Shown: positions 23,618-34,700 of the stretch, piece by piece | Numbering within the stretch: position 1 is the stretch's first letter | Layout: every line of letters starts with the position of its first letter | Assembly: GCA_020091685.1 (NCBI GenBank) | Contig: CM034597.1 | Location: 29,252,388 to 29,316,387, forward strand | Length of the DNA stretch: 64,000 nucleotides | Reading direction: 5' to 3' | Source of the DNA: Lutjanus erythropterus | Taxonomy: Eukaryota > Chordata > Actinopteri > Lutjaniformes > Lutjanidae | The notes under the pieces: model-generated | Told to the model about the DNA's origin: nothing | The model's input: the letters and a program-made list of their open reading frames with translations, nothing else | The model's database searches: none | Program-made: the position numbers and the translations under genes

Positions 23618-24572
23618 TCTGCCTGCATCACTGTCCACCACACAATTCAGGATAAAAGCTTAAGCTGACAGCACAAACCACAGTGCACTGGCTAAGCTAT
23701 TGTTTTCCTATAGAGAGAGCGTGAAGCCACCCAGCCAGGCGGTGTGTGTGTTTGTGTGTGTTTTTGCCTGGGTGGCCCTGGGTGTGTGCACGACATGTGC
23801 GCACAGCTTCCTCTGTGAATGTGTGCATCTGTTTGTACTCGCTTGTGTTTGTGTTTGTCAGCATGTTTGTTGACGACACTGTAGGACATCAGGGTGGGAT
23901 TGCTCTGAATGTGAGGAAACAGCTCATCTGAATATAGATGGGTCCCATCTGGAGGCGGTTGGCTTTGGCCCTTCATAATTTTGTAAGCAGCTAAGCATCT
24001 GGGGCCTGCTAATGAAACTAAAGGCACAGGAAAAGGCCCTGGGCTACCGCAGGCTGCGTATAGCTGTCAGGAATGGAGGGAGTTGAGGGGGGTAGGGATG
24101 AGGAAGAGTGAAGGAATGGATGGAGGGAGACACGGGCCAGGAGGAAAGAGTGTGCTGAGAATATCAGAGGTCTTAAAGAGACCTAGATGACTCCTTTGAG
24201 AGAACAGGCAAGAAAGCCAAGTAGGCCATTAGAAAACTGAGCCATAAAATGAAGACAGTGGTGTCTTTATTGTGGCCCATTAACTTGGATGTTCATGCGG
24301 AGATAGCTGCACTATGTGCCACTGTAATGAGCAATATAACGATGCCACAGCATAGAATGATGCACTGTTAAAAAACACTCTGGTTAAGTAGAATTATGTT
24401 AACTACTAGCATCAGCTTTTGAGAGCAGACCCTAATAGCTTACCTGCATTTTGTATCTGGCCTACATGTAAATCCCCGCGGGGTCTTCTTTCATCTGTCA
24501 CCTTTTGTCAGTTTTTTTTTCTTGTCGTCTGCATGAAACAGGAGAAAATGGAGGAGATAGGTTTTCATCTTC

Positions 24573-25767
24573 TTTAAGTGGCCATATTATGGTAATTTTC
24601 AAGCTCATACTTTTATTTTGGGCACCTCGAGCACCTCTGTTCACCCTGTGTTTGAAACATTTTAACATCTGTCTGCCTAAGCCCAGGTCAGACCAAAGAT
24701 TGACAACAAGACAAAAACTTTTTAGAACATTGCAGGGAGAAGTTGCAGTGGAACTGGCCCCTCTTGACTCTCGACTCAAGCCAACTGATGGCATCACCTG
24801 CAAGTCAGCTTGTCAAGTCGCCAGTGACTGGTTTGGGAAAATAAGGCAGGTCACCTGTTTCAACAGCCAATCAGCTCGTAGCAAAATCAGCAACAAAGTG
24901 TCAGTAATGGCAGAGTTTTGGACGAAGAAAAGATCATCTTATCAATTTGTTTGAGGAATAGAGATGTCTATAGGACACAAGGCTTTAGGCCACACTCAGA
25001 CACTCAGGTGTGGGGTGGTGTGCGGGGATGTTTATTTATGCTGAGAACATAACCGCTGTCAAAAAAATCTGAAAATAACATTTTATTTCCCTGACTCACC
25101 GGCATTCTGCTAGTGCACCCTTACCATATTCAGTCTCTACCTTGATCACCGACAGCTGCACACTCTCTCTCTTTCTCCCTCTGCTCAACCATACTCCCTA
25201 TGCACAAGCCTTTCATATTTTCACTGTTTAATCAATACTAGAATTGCAACTGTAGCAAATAACTCACTAACACTGTGCTCATTGAAATTTTAAGATGCTA
25301 CAAATTATATCCAGCAACAAAAAAGCCTGAGTAGCCAGCAGTTAGGGTTAAAGTACAGAGAGTCATTGTGATGGAGATGATATCTCATCTACTTGTATTG
25401 GTGTAAACTGCCAGGTTTTCAGAATGTTGCAGACTGGCAAACTGCAAATTTTTAACTCATCTCATTGTGTGAGTCTTTGGTCTGAACTGAGCTTTAAGAC
25501 CCCAAACCCATTCAAAATTACATTCCAAACTAGTTGACCATAATGCAAATGTGTTAGATAGTGATGTCACTAAGTAACAGAACAAAGGCTGGATTACAAA
25601 CGAGGGGTTTCAGGCTGGTCAGAGGGAGTATTTTCTGGAGTGAGTAATTTCCTTTTGCAAGGACTTTGGTCTTTGTGACTTTGCAGACCTGTTACATGAA
25701 TAAAAAGATATGTAAGACACTTAAGGAAAGGGAAAAACCCCAAAAAATAATATGGCCACTTAAAAAA
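24573..25767. mobile_element. Outer MITE with TTTAAGTGGCCATATTAT inverted ends
   Basis: The left end TTTAAGTGGCCATATTAT (24573-24590) is found inverted at the right end (TAATATGGCCACTTAAA near 25748-25764). The interior TCAAGCTCATACTTTTATTT and, after an inner insert, GACCCCAAACCCATTCAAAA through GGCTGGATTACAAACGAG match a percomorph repeat I recognise from memory. It has no coding capacity, and the 149-codon open frame at 24505-24954 runs across it by chance. Confidence 0.8.
24677..25498. mobile_element. Inner MITE nested within the outer MITE
   Basis: Left end CTAAGCCCAGGTCAGACCAA (24677 on). The inverted right end reads TTAAAGCTCAGTTCAGACCA, both followed by AAGA. It starts in the middle of the outer element, and outer-type sequence resumes at ACCCCAAACCC directly after it. 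About 822 bp, non-coding. It contains CCAATCAGCTCGTAGCAAAA, a motif I associate with this repeat family. Confidence 0.75.
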
Positions 25768-26379
25768 AGTGAATGAAGGAAAGTATACACATTGTTGAAT
25801 TTGTCCATACTATGTTTCTTGGCACAAGATATTCTTGTATAGCCTGAATTTAAGTTTTTTTTCCCACACATGCTCCCACTGCTTGCTTGCCTTCCCTCCA
25901 ATAACACAGATGACCCTGAGCAACTATACTGTCCATGGTGGCTACTGCTCATGGTTTGCTTAGGGAATGGAAAGCCATAGGCCCTTTTCTTAAACTTTAT
26001 TATTATAGCTCCTTTATGCCTCCCTCAGCCTGATTTCCCAGTGGAAATGAAATGAAAAAGCAATTGGTTCTCCTTTTTATTACTGTCATCTTTGTTTTCT
26101 GTCCCAGAGAGTAAGATTGCCTGATCTCAGAGAGTTGCACTTTTACCCCCCATCTGAAGTCACGGGGAAGAAAAACAATAACAGGGAAAATAACAATCAG
26201 CATCATAAAAAAATGACCTGTCAAAACGAGCGTGTCTGAAACTGGAGGGCCGCCAGCGTGCCGACACCCACCAGTTGTTTATGACGGGATGAGTCAGTCA
26301 GAGTCTGACGGTGGCCTTCACTATCTGCCAACTCCCACGGTCCAGGAAAAGATGTTTTAGAGGAGATTAGGATCACAGA

Positions 26380-26560
26380 CAGTGAGGGGAGGAGGGATGT
26401 GGAGAGAGGAGGAGGCAGAGGTGTGAGGGGGAGGGAGAAGGGTTGTAGGTGAGAAAGGCAAATGGAGGAGAGGGGACGGCTGCAAAAAAAGTGGGGATTA
26501 AAGGACAGAGGAGGAGGTGGAGGGGAGGAGGAAGGAGGAGAGGACTCCCCCGAGGTTCCT
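26380..26560 (+). repeat. Purine-rich (G/A) tract
   Basis: Nearly all G and A over about 160 bases (AGGAGGAGG, GGGGAGGGAG and AGGAGGTGGAGG units), with pyrimidines on the minus strand. It explains the proline/serine-rich reverse-strand open frame here. Such tracts can form triplex DNA. Confidence 0.75.
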
Positions 26561-26589
26561 ACTAACCCCACGGAGACATGCTGACGGGG

Positions 26590-26760
26590 GATCAGACTCC
26601 TCATGCACAGCGCCTCAAATCATTTATTCATCGGCTTCATTAAGAGAGAATTACAAGGCTGCTTAAGGACCCCCAGGTCACTCACTGTTCTCAGTCATCG
26701 CTATTCTTAATGAAAGCCTCCAGTGTGTCCTAACTGTCAGCTGTTTATGGGTGGTAACAT
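26590..26760. other. Candidate conserved non-coding block
   Basis: Non-repetitive; contains CAAATCATTTATTCATCGGC, TCATTAAGAGAGAATTACAA and CTATTCTTAATGAAAGCC. It lies just beyond the purine tract. No ORF. Suggested by motif density only. Confidence 0.3.
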
Positions 26761-26934
26761 TGTGGATTTTGAGGAACAATTACCGTCATACAAAGACAGT
26801 CTTTTAAAATATATGCCACTATAGATCACTGAATATATGCCCTGAAATGTAATTTGTAATGTATTCTGTTAGATTACTCGAGTAAGATATTGTAATTACT
26901 TTGGAGTACTTTAAATACATCTTGCTGATAGTAC

Positions 26935-27060
26935 AAACAGCAACACAAGAGAGATACCAAATATCAGATCAGAGGTTCAGTTAGAAGCTACAAAAGTACT
27001 GAGAGCTGAACATACTTTTAAAATCGTTTTTCTCTCTGCTCTTCTGCTCACATTAGACGA
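26935..27060. repeat. Fragment of a dispersed repeat shared with 21.5 kb
   Basis: Holds the 26-base exact word (26989-27014) also found at 21492-21517, with similar flanks (ACTTTTA and TAGACGAG nearby). Its ends are not defined. Confidence 0.5.
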
Positions 27061-27111
27061 GTTTTGTTTTTCCAGCGTTCCATCAGAAAAAGAAAGGCAA
27101 ATATGTCTACT

Positions 27112-27129
27112 TAAAAAAAAAAAAAAAAA
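27112..27129. repeat. Poly(A) run
   Basis: About 18 A residues, no recognised element attached. Confidence 0.9.
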
Positions 27130-27779
27130 CAGCATAAATGCACTAATATTTGTGTAAAAACAGTATGAATGTAGTTATCATGTTGGGACTATACTACACC
27201 CTCCGTCCTTAATGTTAGACCCTCATTAGCATGACATAGGACACTAGCATGACAGAAAAGAATTTAAATTTTCCTCATGGTGCTTCAATTAAATTAGATG
27301 TGGAGTCTTTTCATGTTGAAAGCAGCTTGGTAGATGACACTGCACAGTAATGTTATAACCTTCTTGACCATGTGTGTAGGTAAAATGCTCTTTATATTTC
27401 CATGTCAAAAATGTATTCCTGACAGTGTCCTGGCTGTGCACTTTCAAATAACCTGTTTGTGGGAAATGCTTGCCTCCTAGAAATTAAATCTGAAGACAGT
27501 ACTGTATTCAGAATACCACCATTTTAAACTGTAACAAAGTACAGCTACTCAAATTTTGTATTTTAAATATGTAATGTATGTAACTTTATTTTGACTCAGT
27601 CATACTCAACTGTGTTGTTGTTTCCTTTTACAGTGTAATATTATATATATATTTATATATCTCAGTGCCGTAGCAGATGTATACAGTAGCACTGCTAATC
27701 AAATGTAATGACTCAGAATGATTTATGCAGATTTTGTGTTATTCTCATAATGAATGCTTGTGATTTTGAAATAGCAGAC

Positions 27780-28130
27780 AGTAACCTTCATTAACAGCCA
27801 GTGTCAGTCTCTACAGTATCGCCTGCCTATCTCATCTAACTTGAGTTAGCAGACAGAACAGCACAACAGTGATTGTCCTCTGGACCTTCACACGTGTAAT
27901 TATAACCGAGGAAGATAATTAAAGAGGCGGAGAGGAAGACAGATCTCGTCATTTAGTGAACAATGGCGTCCAATCTACTCATGTGTATTCTACTTCCTGA
28001 ATTATCAGCTGACATGTCGGTGCAATCAGCCAGAAAGCTCCCTGCTCGGTTTGAAAGCCATGAATGTCAACACACAAACCTCTAATCTAGTTAAAATCCA
28101 CAAGTTGATGACACCTGAATATGCATGGAG
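27780..28130. other. Candidate conserved non-coding block
   Basis: Mixed-composition, non-repetitive stretch with CACACGTGTAATTATAACCG, GATAATTAAAGAGGCGG and CTGAATTATCAGCTGACATG. It includes E-box (CACGTG, CAGCTG) and TAATTA-type words. No ORF. Not tested for conservation. Confidence 0.35.
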
Positions 28131-28559
28131 CAAATGGCAGGATTCATGTTGCTGTTATCTCTCATAAATCTCACCTCCTGATCATCAGTCAGCCTGTCAA
28201 AGAGAACTGTGATTGAAATGTCTCTCATTTATTTGTGAAAATAATATATAATACGCCAAGCTAGAATTACTTTTTCTGGTTGGTTTGTGTTTCGTACTTA
28301 ATGAGGATCTAAATAAACAGTTTCATCATTATGTGGTTGAAATAAAAAGCTGTGATATGTGTAGTTCCTTTAATTGGAGTATCTTTGCTCTCAAGTGGAA
28401 TAAAAACACCTGAAGTGTTACATGGCCCATGCAGGCAGGCACACTGGGTAAAGTTAAAATATATACTGTAGGTACAATAGAAAAGTGTTTCCGCAACAAC
28501 ATCCTTTCAGACAGTTTTGCAGGTATTTCATCATAAACCAAATAAAAAATGATGGCATC

Positions 28560-28780
28560 AGATGAAAAGTTAAGGGATCATTATTACAATTAATCCCAGT
28601 GGGAAAATTTCGTGGTAATGTATCCAATAGTTGTGGAGACGTTTCACTCTAAAAGCCAGGGGATCATCAAAGTTATAAGGATTCATAGTCTAGGAATCAT
28701 TCAATGTCTGTACAGTATTTCCTGCAAATCCATTAAATATTTGTTGGGATATCCCAATCTTATTTAAACAGTTAAATTTC
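28560..28780. repeat. Dispersed repeat fragment shared with 36.8 kb
   Basis: Contains GATCATCAAAGTTATAAGGA, TTCAATGTCTGTACAG, GCAAATCCATTAAATATTTG and TTGGGATAT. The segment at 36840-37060 has the same order of words (GATCACCAAACCAGAAGG, GAATGTAATCTGTATAT, GGAAATCCATTTGAAAGTTG, TTGAGATATTTCAGTCTG). I recall a very common percomorph repeat with this 'AATCCATCCAATAGTTGTTGAGATATTTC' string. Confidence 0.6.
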
Positions 28781-30168
28781 TTTAAACATTTCAGATGGAG
28801 TTCTGTTAAAAGCTTACCTTTTCCTGAGAGGAAACATCTTCTAAACTAATCATGAAAGAATATTTACAAGAAGCAGTAATCTCTGGGCTGTGGGTGCTGG
28901 GCATGGGCTCGTAGTGGAGAAAGAGATGGTGGCAGAGATGCAGAGTCTATAGAGTCAAGGCATAGGGACTCAGTGATGCATTCTGTTCAGCCGGCTGTAA
29001 AAATGAATGAATATATAAATAGAAATGTTTTTTGATGCATTCAGTTGGCAGGTCGGAGTTCAAATTTGTTATGATTTTTTGATGTGGGACTGGGATTTAA
29101 ATATTGAAATTCACACACACTCAGTGACTACTCTTGTGGGAATTTGCACTTAAAACCCCCGCCTCCGTCTCTCCTTGAGGACATGTGACGTCACATCCAC
29201 CGGTCTACCTCTGGTCTGATACTGGGCTGGAGGCTGGTGTTAAAGTTGACTTTGCATTTGATCAGCACTTTAAATATCTATACATTAACTGGGTTTGCCA
29301 CAACAGTGTCTTAATATGTCTGCTTTTGTGTGTTTGTCATTGCAGACCAGTGTACACAACATTTGGAAGTGTTTGAATATGTGTGTCTGGTGAGTGCACG
29401 CATGCAGGTATGGGCCAGACATATGTGGCTGTACAAGTACAAATAATATCAGCATCCATACAAATTTCACTGTGTGTCTGTGAGCGTGCATGTGTGTTTT
29501 TGTTTGTATGGAGTGGGTCTTCACTCAGTCTGGCACCTTCCCAGCTCCCCTGGCCAGACCAGCAGCTGGCAGACAGAGATTGCCCACTCATCAAGCCACT
29601 TTATCACCGGGCCCACAGAGTTCAAGGGGGCTGTCAGAGACCAAGCTGAGGAGCCTCCTCACTCCTTTAATACCAGCGCACTCTTACACCACTGGTGTCG
29701 AGTGGCCAAACTTGGCCAGTTAGCCCTTGAAAAGAGTGGCTGTGTGAGTGAAGTACCACAGATAGTTTGACAAAGGCTTAAATAAAGAACGAGAGCTAAT
29801 GTGTTTGGCAGGGAGGCACGCAGCTCTACATTTTTCAGTGCATTTGGGATTCCTTGGCTGGGCAAGGTGCCCCCTTCCAGTCGGAAAATACAATGTTTGG
29901 AATTTTGCTGCTGACAGACACAAACACAGCAAACTCACACTTTCTTGCCAAGAGCAGCCTTCAATCCTCCACTAAATTATTAACCAGCAGAAAATACTGG
30001 CTGTCACCTTGTTTTAGTGGTTGGTGTTTTGAGATGTTCCAGCAGTCTTGTTTTGATTTATAAGATTTGGATTGCTTTTTTTTCTCCAATATTCTATATT
30101 GAACAAGCGGTTACAGTGAGAATTAATGCCCTGCTCAACAACACCGTAAATACATATTTTTTTTCTTT

Positions 30169-30348
30169 ACTGTAGTGCCATTTATCTATCTAGATAGTTT
30201 TGGTGTAAGTTGCCGAGTTTTGGCGATATCAGCCTAAGAGATGTCTGCCTTCTCTCTAATATAATGGAACTAGATGGCACTCGGCTTGTGGTGCACAAAG
30301 CATCAAAAAATACATTGGAAAAACTGACAGCAATGTCTCTTTCTAGAA
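30169..30348 (+). repeat. Left arm of a long inverted repeat pair
   Basis: About 180 bp running from CTGTAGTG through TTTTGGTGTAAGTTGCCGAG, GAGATGTCTGCCTTCTCTC, GGAACTAGATGGCACTCGG and CAATGTCTCTTTC. It matches the reverse complement of 31436-31622 at roughly 75-80 percent by eye. This is a dispersed fish repeat in my memory. Confidence 0.8.
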
Positions 30349-30672
30349 ATCATGACTCAGTTACTCGAAGTAATCCACAGACCTCGCTGTGAGCAGTTTT
30401 ATGTAGGAACAAGGGCTGTACCTTACTTTTTACATTTCTTTTTTCAGTTGAATTAGATTTGACTGTCCAATAAAAACATTTTTTTATTTGTTTTTCAGTT
30501 CAGTGTACCCCACTAAATTCTTGTATCAGCCCACATAAATATGTTTTACTAGTTAGGGTTATGTTTCAACACCTTCCTTCATCATCTGTGATGTGAATAC
30601 AGATTTTCACACAATCAGTAAAAGTAAAAATGTGCATCCTCCCACAGTTCAGGTATAAAATTCTGGCTCGGC

Positions 30673-30754
30673 ATGGAGCAGCCACTGTCTGCTGTCACGT
30701 GCCTTGCATGCTCTGCAAGTTGGAACAGAGGAAAGACAAACCAAGACATTTGTG
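30673..30754 (+). other. First-exon-like open stretch between the inverted arms
   Basis: A TATA-like GTATAAAAT at about 30654 is followed by ATGGAGCAG at 30673, an open frame of 27 codons (MEQPLSAVTCLACSASWNRG start) and GTGAGT at 30755. No family resemblance is seen, and it is short enough to be chance. Listed only because promoter-, start- and donor-like signals line up. Confidence 0.15.
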
Positions 30755-31435
30755 GTGAGTGTTATTTTGTTTCGGTTGGGTTAAAAATTACAGCTTTGCA
30801 AAGGGAGCCTGGTGAAATTGGCATGAGCAATAATACAGCTGTTTCTGGTTGAACAAAACTTATCATTCTCCTTTCCAAAATGTTGCCATCCACTTATAAT
30901 AACAATCTGAGCCTATCAGTGGTAAATACAAGCACAAGCAAACTTTACTTTACAGCTTTACTTGCCTCCACTGTGTGCTGGTGTGAAGTGGCTGACAGCG
31001 TGTCACCTGCACTGTGTTTCTATCACTCATTTTTGCTTCCGTCACAGTTAGTGTTGAGGTTTGTGGTAATGTTAAGACTCGTTTTGTAAAGTTTACAGCC
31101 TGTCATACTGTTACACTGCTTTGTGTACAATAGCAAAGCTAAAAAACAAGAGCAGAACCACTCGTTTCACCTTCTCTCATCAGTTAACCACAACACATGT
31201 TGTCACAGAGGTTTTTTTTAATAAGTGTGCCAGCTGATGTAAAAATATCTTTATGATTTTCTCTTATTTATAATTCCTCATTCAAATGTTATCGCTGTAT
31301 TTTGTAAGACTCTATCTGTTTAATTTTGTTTTTGTAATGCACACTGACTGATGAAAAAAAACTGCTCAACTGGATGAATCTTAGTTGACTGAGGGGTGTC
31401 TCCTGATGATTCTGTTGGACTCTATTGATTATATT

Positions 31436-31622
31436 GGAAAGAGACATTGTTGTTAAGCTTTTTTAACATATATATTGTTTTGGTGCTTTGACACCACATC
31501 CGAGTGCCATCTAGTTCCATCGCGTATATTTGACAGAAGGCAGACATCTCTACAGCCGATATCTCCAAAACTCAGCAACTCACACCAAAACATTCTAGAT
31601 GCATAACCGACACTACAGAACA
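31436..31622 (-). repeat. Right arm of a long inverted repeat pair
   Basis: The reverse complement contains GTTTTGGTGTGAGTTGCTGA, TAGAGATGTCTGCCTTCTG and GGAACTAGATGGCACTCGG, matching the left arm at 30169-30348. The arms enclose about 1.09 kb. The two copies could be independent insertions or the ends of a single 1.45-kb element. Confidence 0.8.
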
Positions 31623-32429
31623 GAGGAAAAATATCTATTTTTGATTTTGGGGGTGTACTGTCCCTTTAACGTCTTGGTCAGGAACACTGATATTACAGAT
31701 TGCACAGAGGCGCTCGTTGTGACCTTAACGTTTCGCAGTGTGGTCTCGATAACTTCTCTTTAAGCCTGCACTTCTTTGCACCTCTACGCAGCAAATAAGT
31801 AACTCCAAAATAGTTCTCACTCTGGTCCTGGTAGTGACCATTCCTGATCTCGTTTCTCTGTCTCACCCTCCCTAACACACTCCCTCCCTCCTTTGTCCTA
31901 CTTAGCCAGCTACTGCAAAATCACTTATCTTCACCTTGCTTCCTCTGTCTCCTGCTAATACACATTAGCAGCCAGCAGCCATATGTAATAGGGCTGTGCG
32001 TGCCCCTGCTGGTATAATGGCTTCTCTGACACTTCTCCCATTAAATTTGGTCAGGCAGCACTGCACAGGAACCCTCTGCACACTCTAAAATATTGTTATA
32101 TAACTACCATAAACAAGCTGGCCACTGTCAGTGACTTTGGGAATAGCTGTGGACTATTTTTGGTTTTCTTTTGGTTTGTTGTACTTTTCCTTTTTTCTCT
32201 TATGTTTATTTCTCACAACGTTTTCTCCTCTCCTGTCTGACTTCGCTGCTGTGGGCTGTAAACCTTTTTACCAGCATGATAAGGGATGCATAGCTACATT
32301 ATGAATCTCATCAGATTACAATGTGACTAAGTGGACATGTCTGCTATATCTAATGGGCCTGTTTGTAATCTTCCGTATCTCTACAGTAGCACATACAGTA
32401 AGCAGATAGCATCGGCTGCTCCCTCCTCT

Positions 32430-32660
32430 GTGTGTGGTGAAACCCAGGCCAAGTCTCAGATAACGTGATCATCAGCGGCATCCTTAACTGTTACTGTGAC
32501 AAACGAGAGCTCTGATCCCGCCCGATAAGCGACGTATTCATTTGTTTAATTAAAACAGCTTGTCTCATCGTGGCGAGGGGTCATTTTAGAGAATGTTAGA
32601 ATTAAAGCAGGTAATTAAGTAAAGCTCCAGATAAGAAACCCCACAGAGGTGTCTGCTTCT
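32430..32660. other. Candidate conserved non-coding block
   Basis: Non-repetitive, with TAACGTGATCATCAGCGGCA, ATTTGTTTAATTAAAACAGC, GAATTAAAGCAGGTAATTAA and CCGATAAGCGACG. TAATTA words are clustered. No ORF. Confidence 0.35.
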
Positions 32661-32929
32661 GCCAGTAGGGAAGGCAAACTTAATCTATCCCCTCTGCAAT
32701 CCCACAAGGTCGTTCACTTTATTAAAGTCTGATGCCACTACCACTGCCCACCAGCGTGATGAAATATTTTATGTACTTGTTGGGAAGGAGGGAAAGAGGG
32801 AGGAATAAGGGAGGGAAACAGAGGGTGACTACAGCACCATAGACTAAAGTCTATGATACTACCACTACACAGAATTTAAGGCAATTAAAGGCTGCTTGTT
32901 ATCTTGTCTATGAGAACAGGAGAAGAACG

Positions 32930-33170
32930 TGTACAGCAACGAGCACCTTGACAAAGATATTTGTTTGGCCAATGGAGTGTGGCGTTAATTATCACAAGCT
33001 GATTAAAGGTACCGAGCGGGAATGGATGTCGTTTGTCTTGCCAGCCTTAGACACTACGGCAGCCAGCCAGGGTCATTATTTTAGAGGCCTTTCTGGGCTA
33101 TTTTTAGAAAAGGGGCTGGTTTCCCAAATGTTTCTCAGCACACAGGTCTGTTCTCTTTCACGGTGAGTCA
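32930..33170. other. Candidate conserved non-coding block
   Basis: Non-repetitive; carries GTGGCGTTAATTATCACAAG, CTGATTAAAGGTACCGAGCG, AGCCAGGGTCATTATTTTAG and TGGGCTATTTTTAG. The 72-codon open frame here shows no known domain. Confidence 0.35.
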
Positions 33171-33878
33171 GTATTAGAGTGAAATATCATATGATTTGCA
33201 GGCAAATGTCCAGTCACAGTCAGGAGTATAGAAATGTGAGCATTAAAGATGGTTTGGAAAAAATGGATGGAAAAAAGCACACTTTGTTAATATTTGTCAA
33301 TAGTTTTTTTTTGTACTGTGTCTAATACTAATACACTATAATACAGTACAGTATACACCTCGCCAAGGGCCTGCTCAAGGGGGCATTACGTGACTGCAGG
33401 CATTATTAATCCACTTGACAAGGGCGGCTTCAACCACAGGTACTTTTCCCTGTGTGCGTTAATTTTCTGTCTCCATCACCAGCAGACTTTTTGTTGCTGT
33501 TTGAGCTCACTACACAAGGTAACCTGGGAAACACCTCTGCTGCATCTCGTTGGCTCATTTGTGTTTGTCACAAGCTTTGAGGAGACGTTTTTCATTGAGA
33601 TAACATGACTTTCTTTTTTTTTCTTTGACTTTCTTTTTCCTATTGAAATGATCAAAAATAAGAGTATTATATTCATATTCTATTGTTTTGACATTATTAC
33701 TGATGCACTATCATGTTAGAAACATTGTAATGGTGTAATTACTTCATCTACAAAAAATGTATTTTTTTCTTTATTGTGATTTTGTTTTATATGTTTTTGA
33801 AAGTAAGTTTTAGTCTAAAAAAGTTGGCTAATTGGTAACTGTCAAAAATAGCATTAGCATAAATACCTTCCCTTAGCA

Positions 33879-34351
33879 CAGTCATTACCAAACACTGGGT
33901 CGGGACCCACAGGTGGGTCACAGGAGGTCCCCAAATAAATAAGATACTATAAAGGAAATCTTGCAAATTTAAGATTTGCATCTGTGTGCAATGTGTTAAC
34001 TGTTTTACTGATGAGAGCAAAAAAACAAGACTCTGTCAGTTCCACCTAAATGCACTGATTTTGTCTCATTTATGCTAAAATGTCCTATATTGTTGAAGTA
34101 AAAACAATGAGATGGCCTGTTAACTCAGCCTAAATGAATTTATTTTGTGTATATATTGTCAGAAAGCATCAAGATAGTAAAGGGTGTTGAGGAAATGACA
34201 GTAAAAATGATCAGTCAAGTTAATTTATGCACTGAACGTGAACATTGAATTCTTCCCAGAATTCATTGATAAGACTAATTGTGACTTGGGTCATGATGGT
34301 TCGTCGTTTTTAAGAAGTGGGTCCTCAGGAAAAAAGGTTTAGGAAACACTG
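33879..34351. mobile_element. hAT-type MITE with 8-bp target-site duplication
   Basis: The left end CAGTCATTACCAAACACTGG and the inverted right end CAGTGTTTCCTAAACCTTTT follow the CAGTGNTTCCCAAAC pattern of hAT elements. The flanks CCTTAGCA (33871-33878) and CCTTAGTG (34352-34359) form an 8-bp duplication with two mismatches. The interior near both ends has GGGTCGGGACCCAC and GTGGGTCCTCA. 473 bp, AT-rich, no transposase. Confidence 0.85.
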
Positions 34352-34631
34352 CCTTAGTGGATTAGAAGTATGAAGTACGTAAAACCGGAATACGGACAAG
34401 TAGCTTGAAATTTCACTTAAGATCAATTCTCAGGTAAATGCTACTTTTCACCACCCTGTGCTTGTGTAGGTGAGTAGTTCAATCTAAAATAGTTAGAGCA
34501 GGAAAGACTGTGTTTTGTTTAATTGCCCGTATTTAACAGCTAAATAGTTCACCATCTCTGATCTCTTTCTTTGTTGCGCCTTCTCTATGTCCTCTTTTCT
34601 TTCTCCCTTCACTTCACCCATGAACACACAA

Positions 34632-34658
34632 CCCCCCCCCCCCCCTACACACACACAC

Positions 34659-34699
<41 letters not shown>
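34632..34699. repeat. Poly(C) run followed by (AC)n microsatellite
   Basis: Fourteen C residues (34632-34645), then about 26 AC units with one GC interruption. The 135-codon open frame across it is an artefact. Confidence 0.95.

Positions 34700-34700
<1 letters not shown>

Noticed and set aside
24505-24954. 149-codon open frame
   Set aside because: It spans the junction of two nested MITEs, starts outside the outer element, and has no family resemblance.
26401-26600. Promoter or CpG island
   Set aside because: It is purine-rich, not CpG-rich, and no start site or first exon is nearby.
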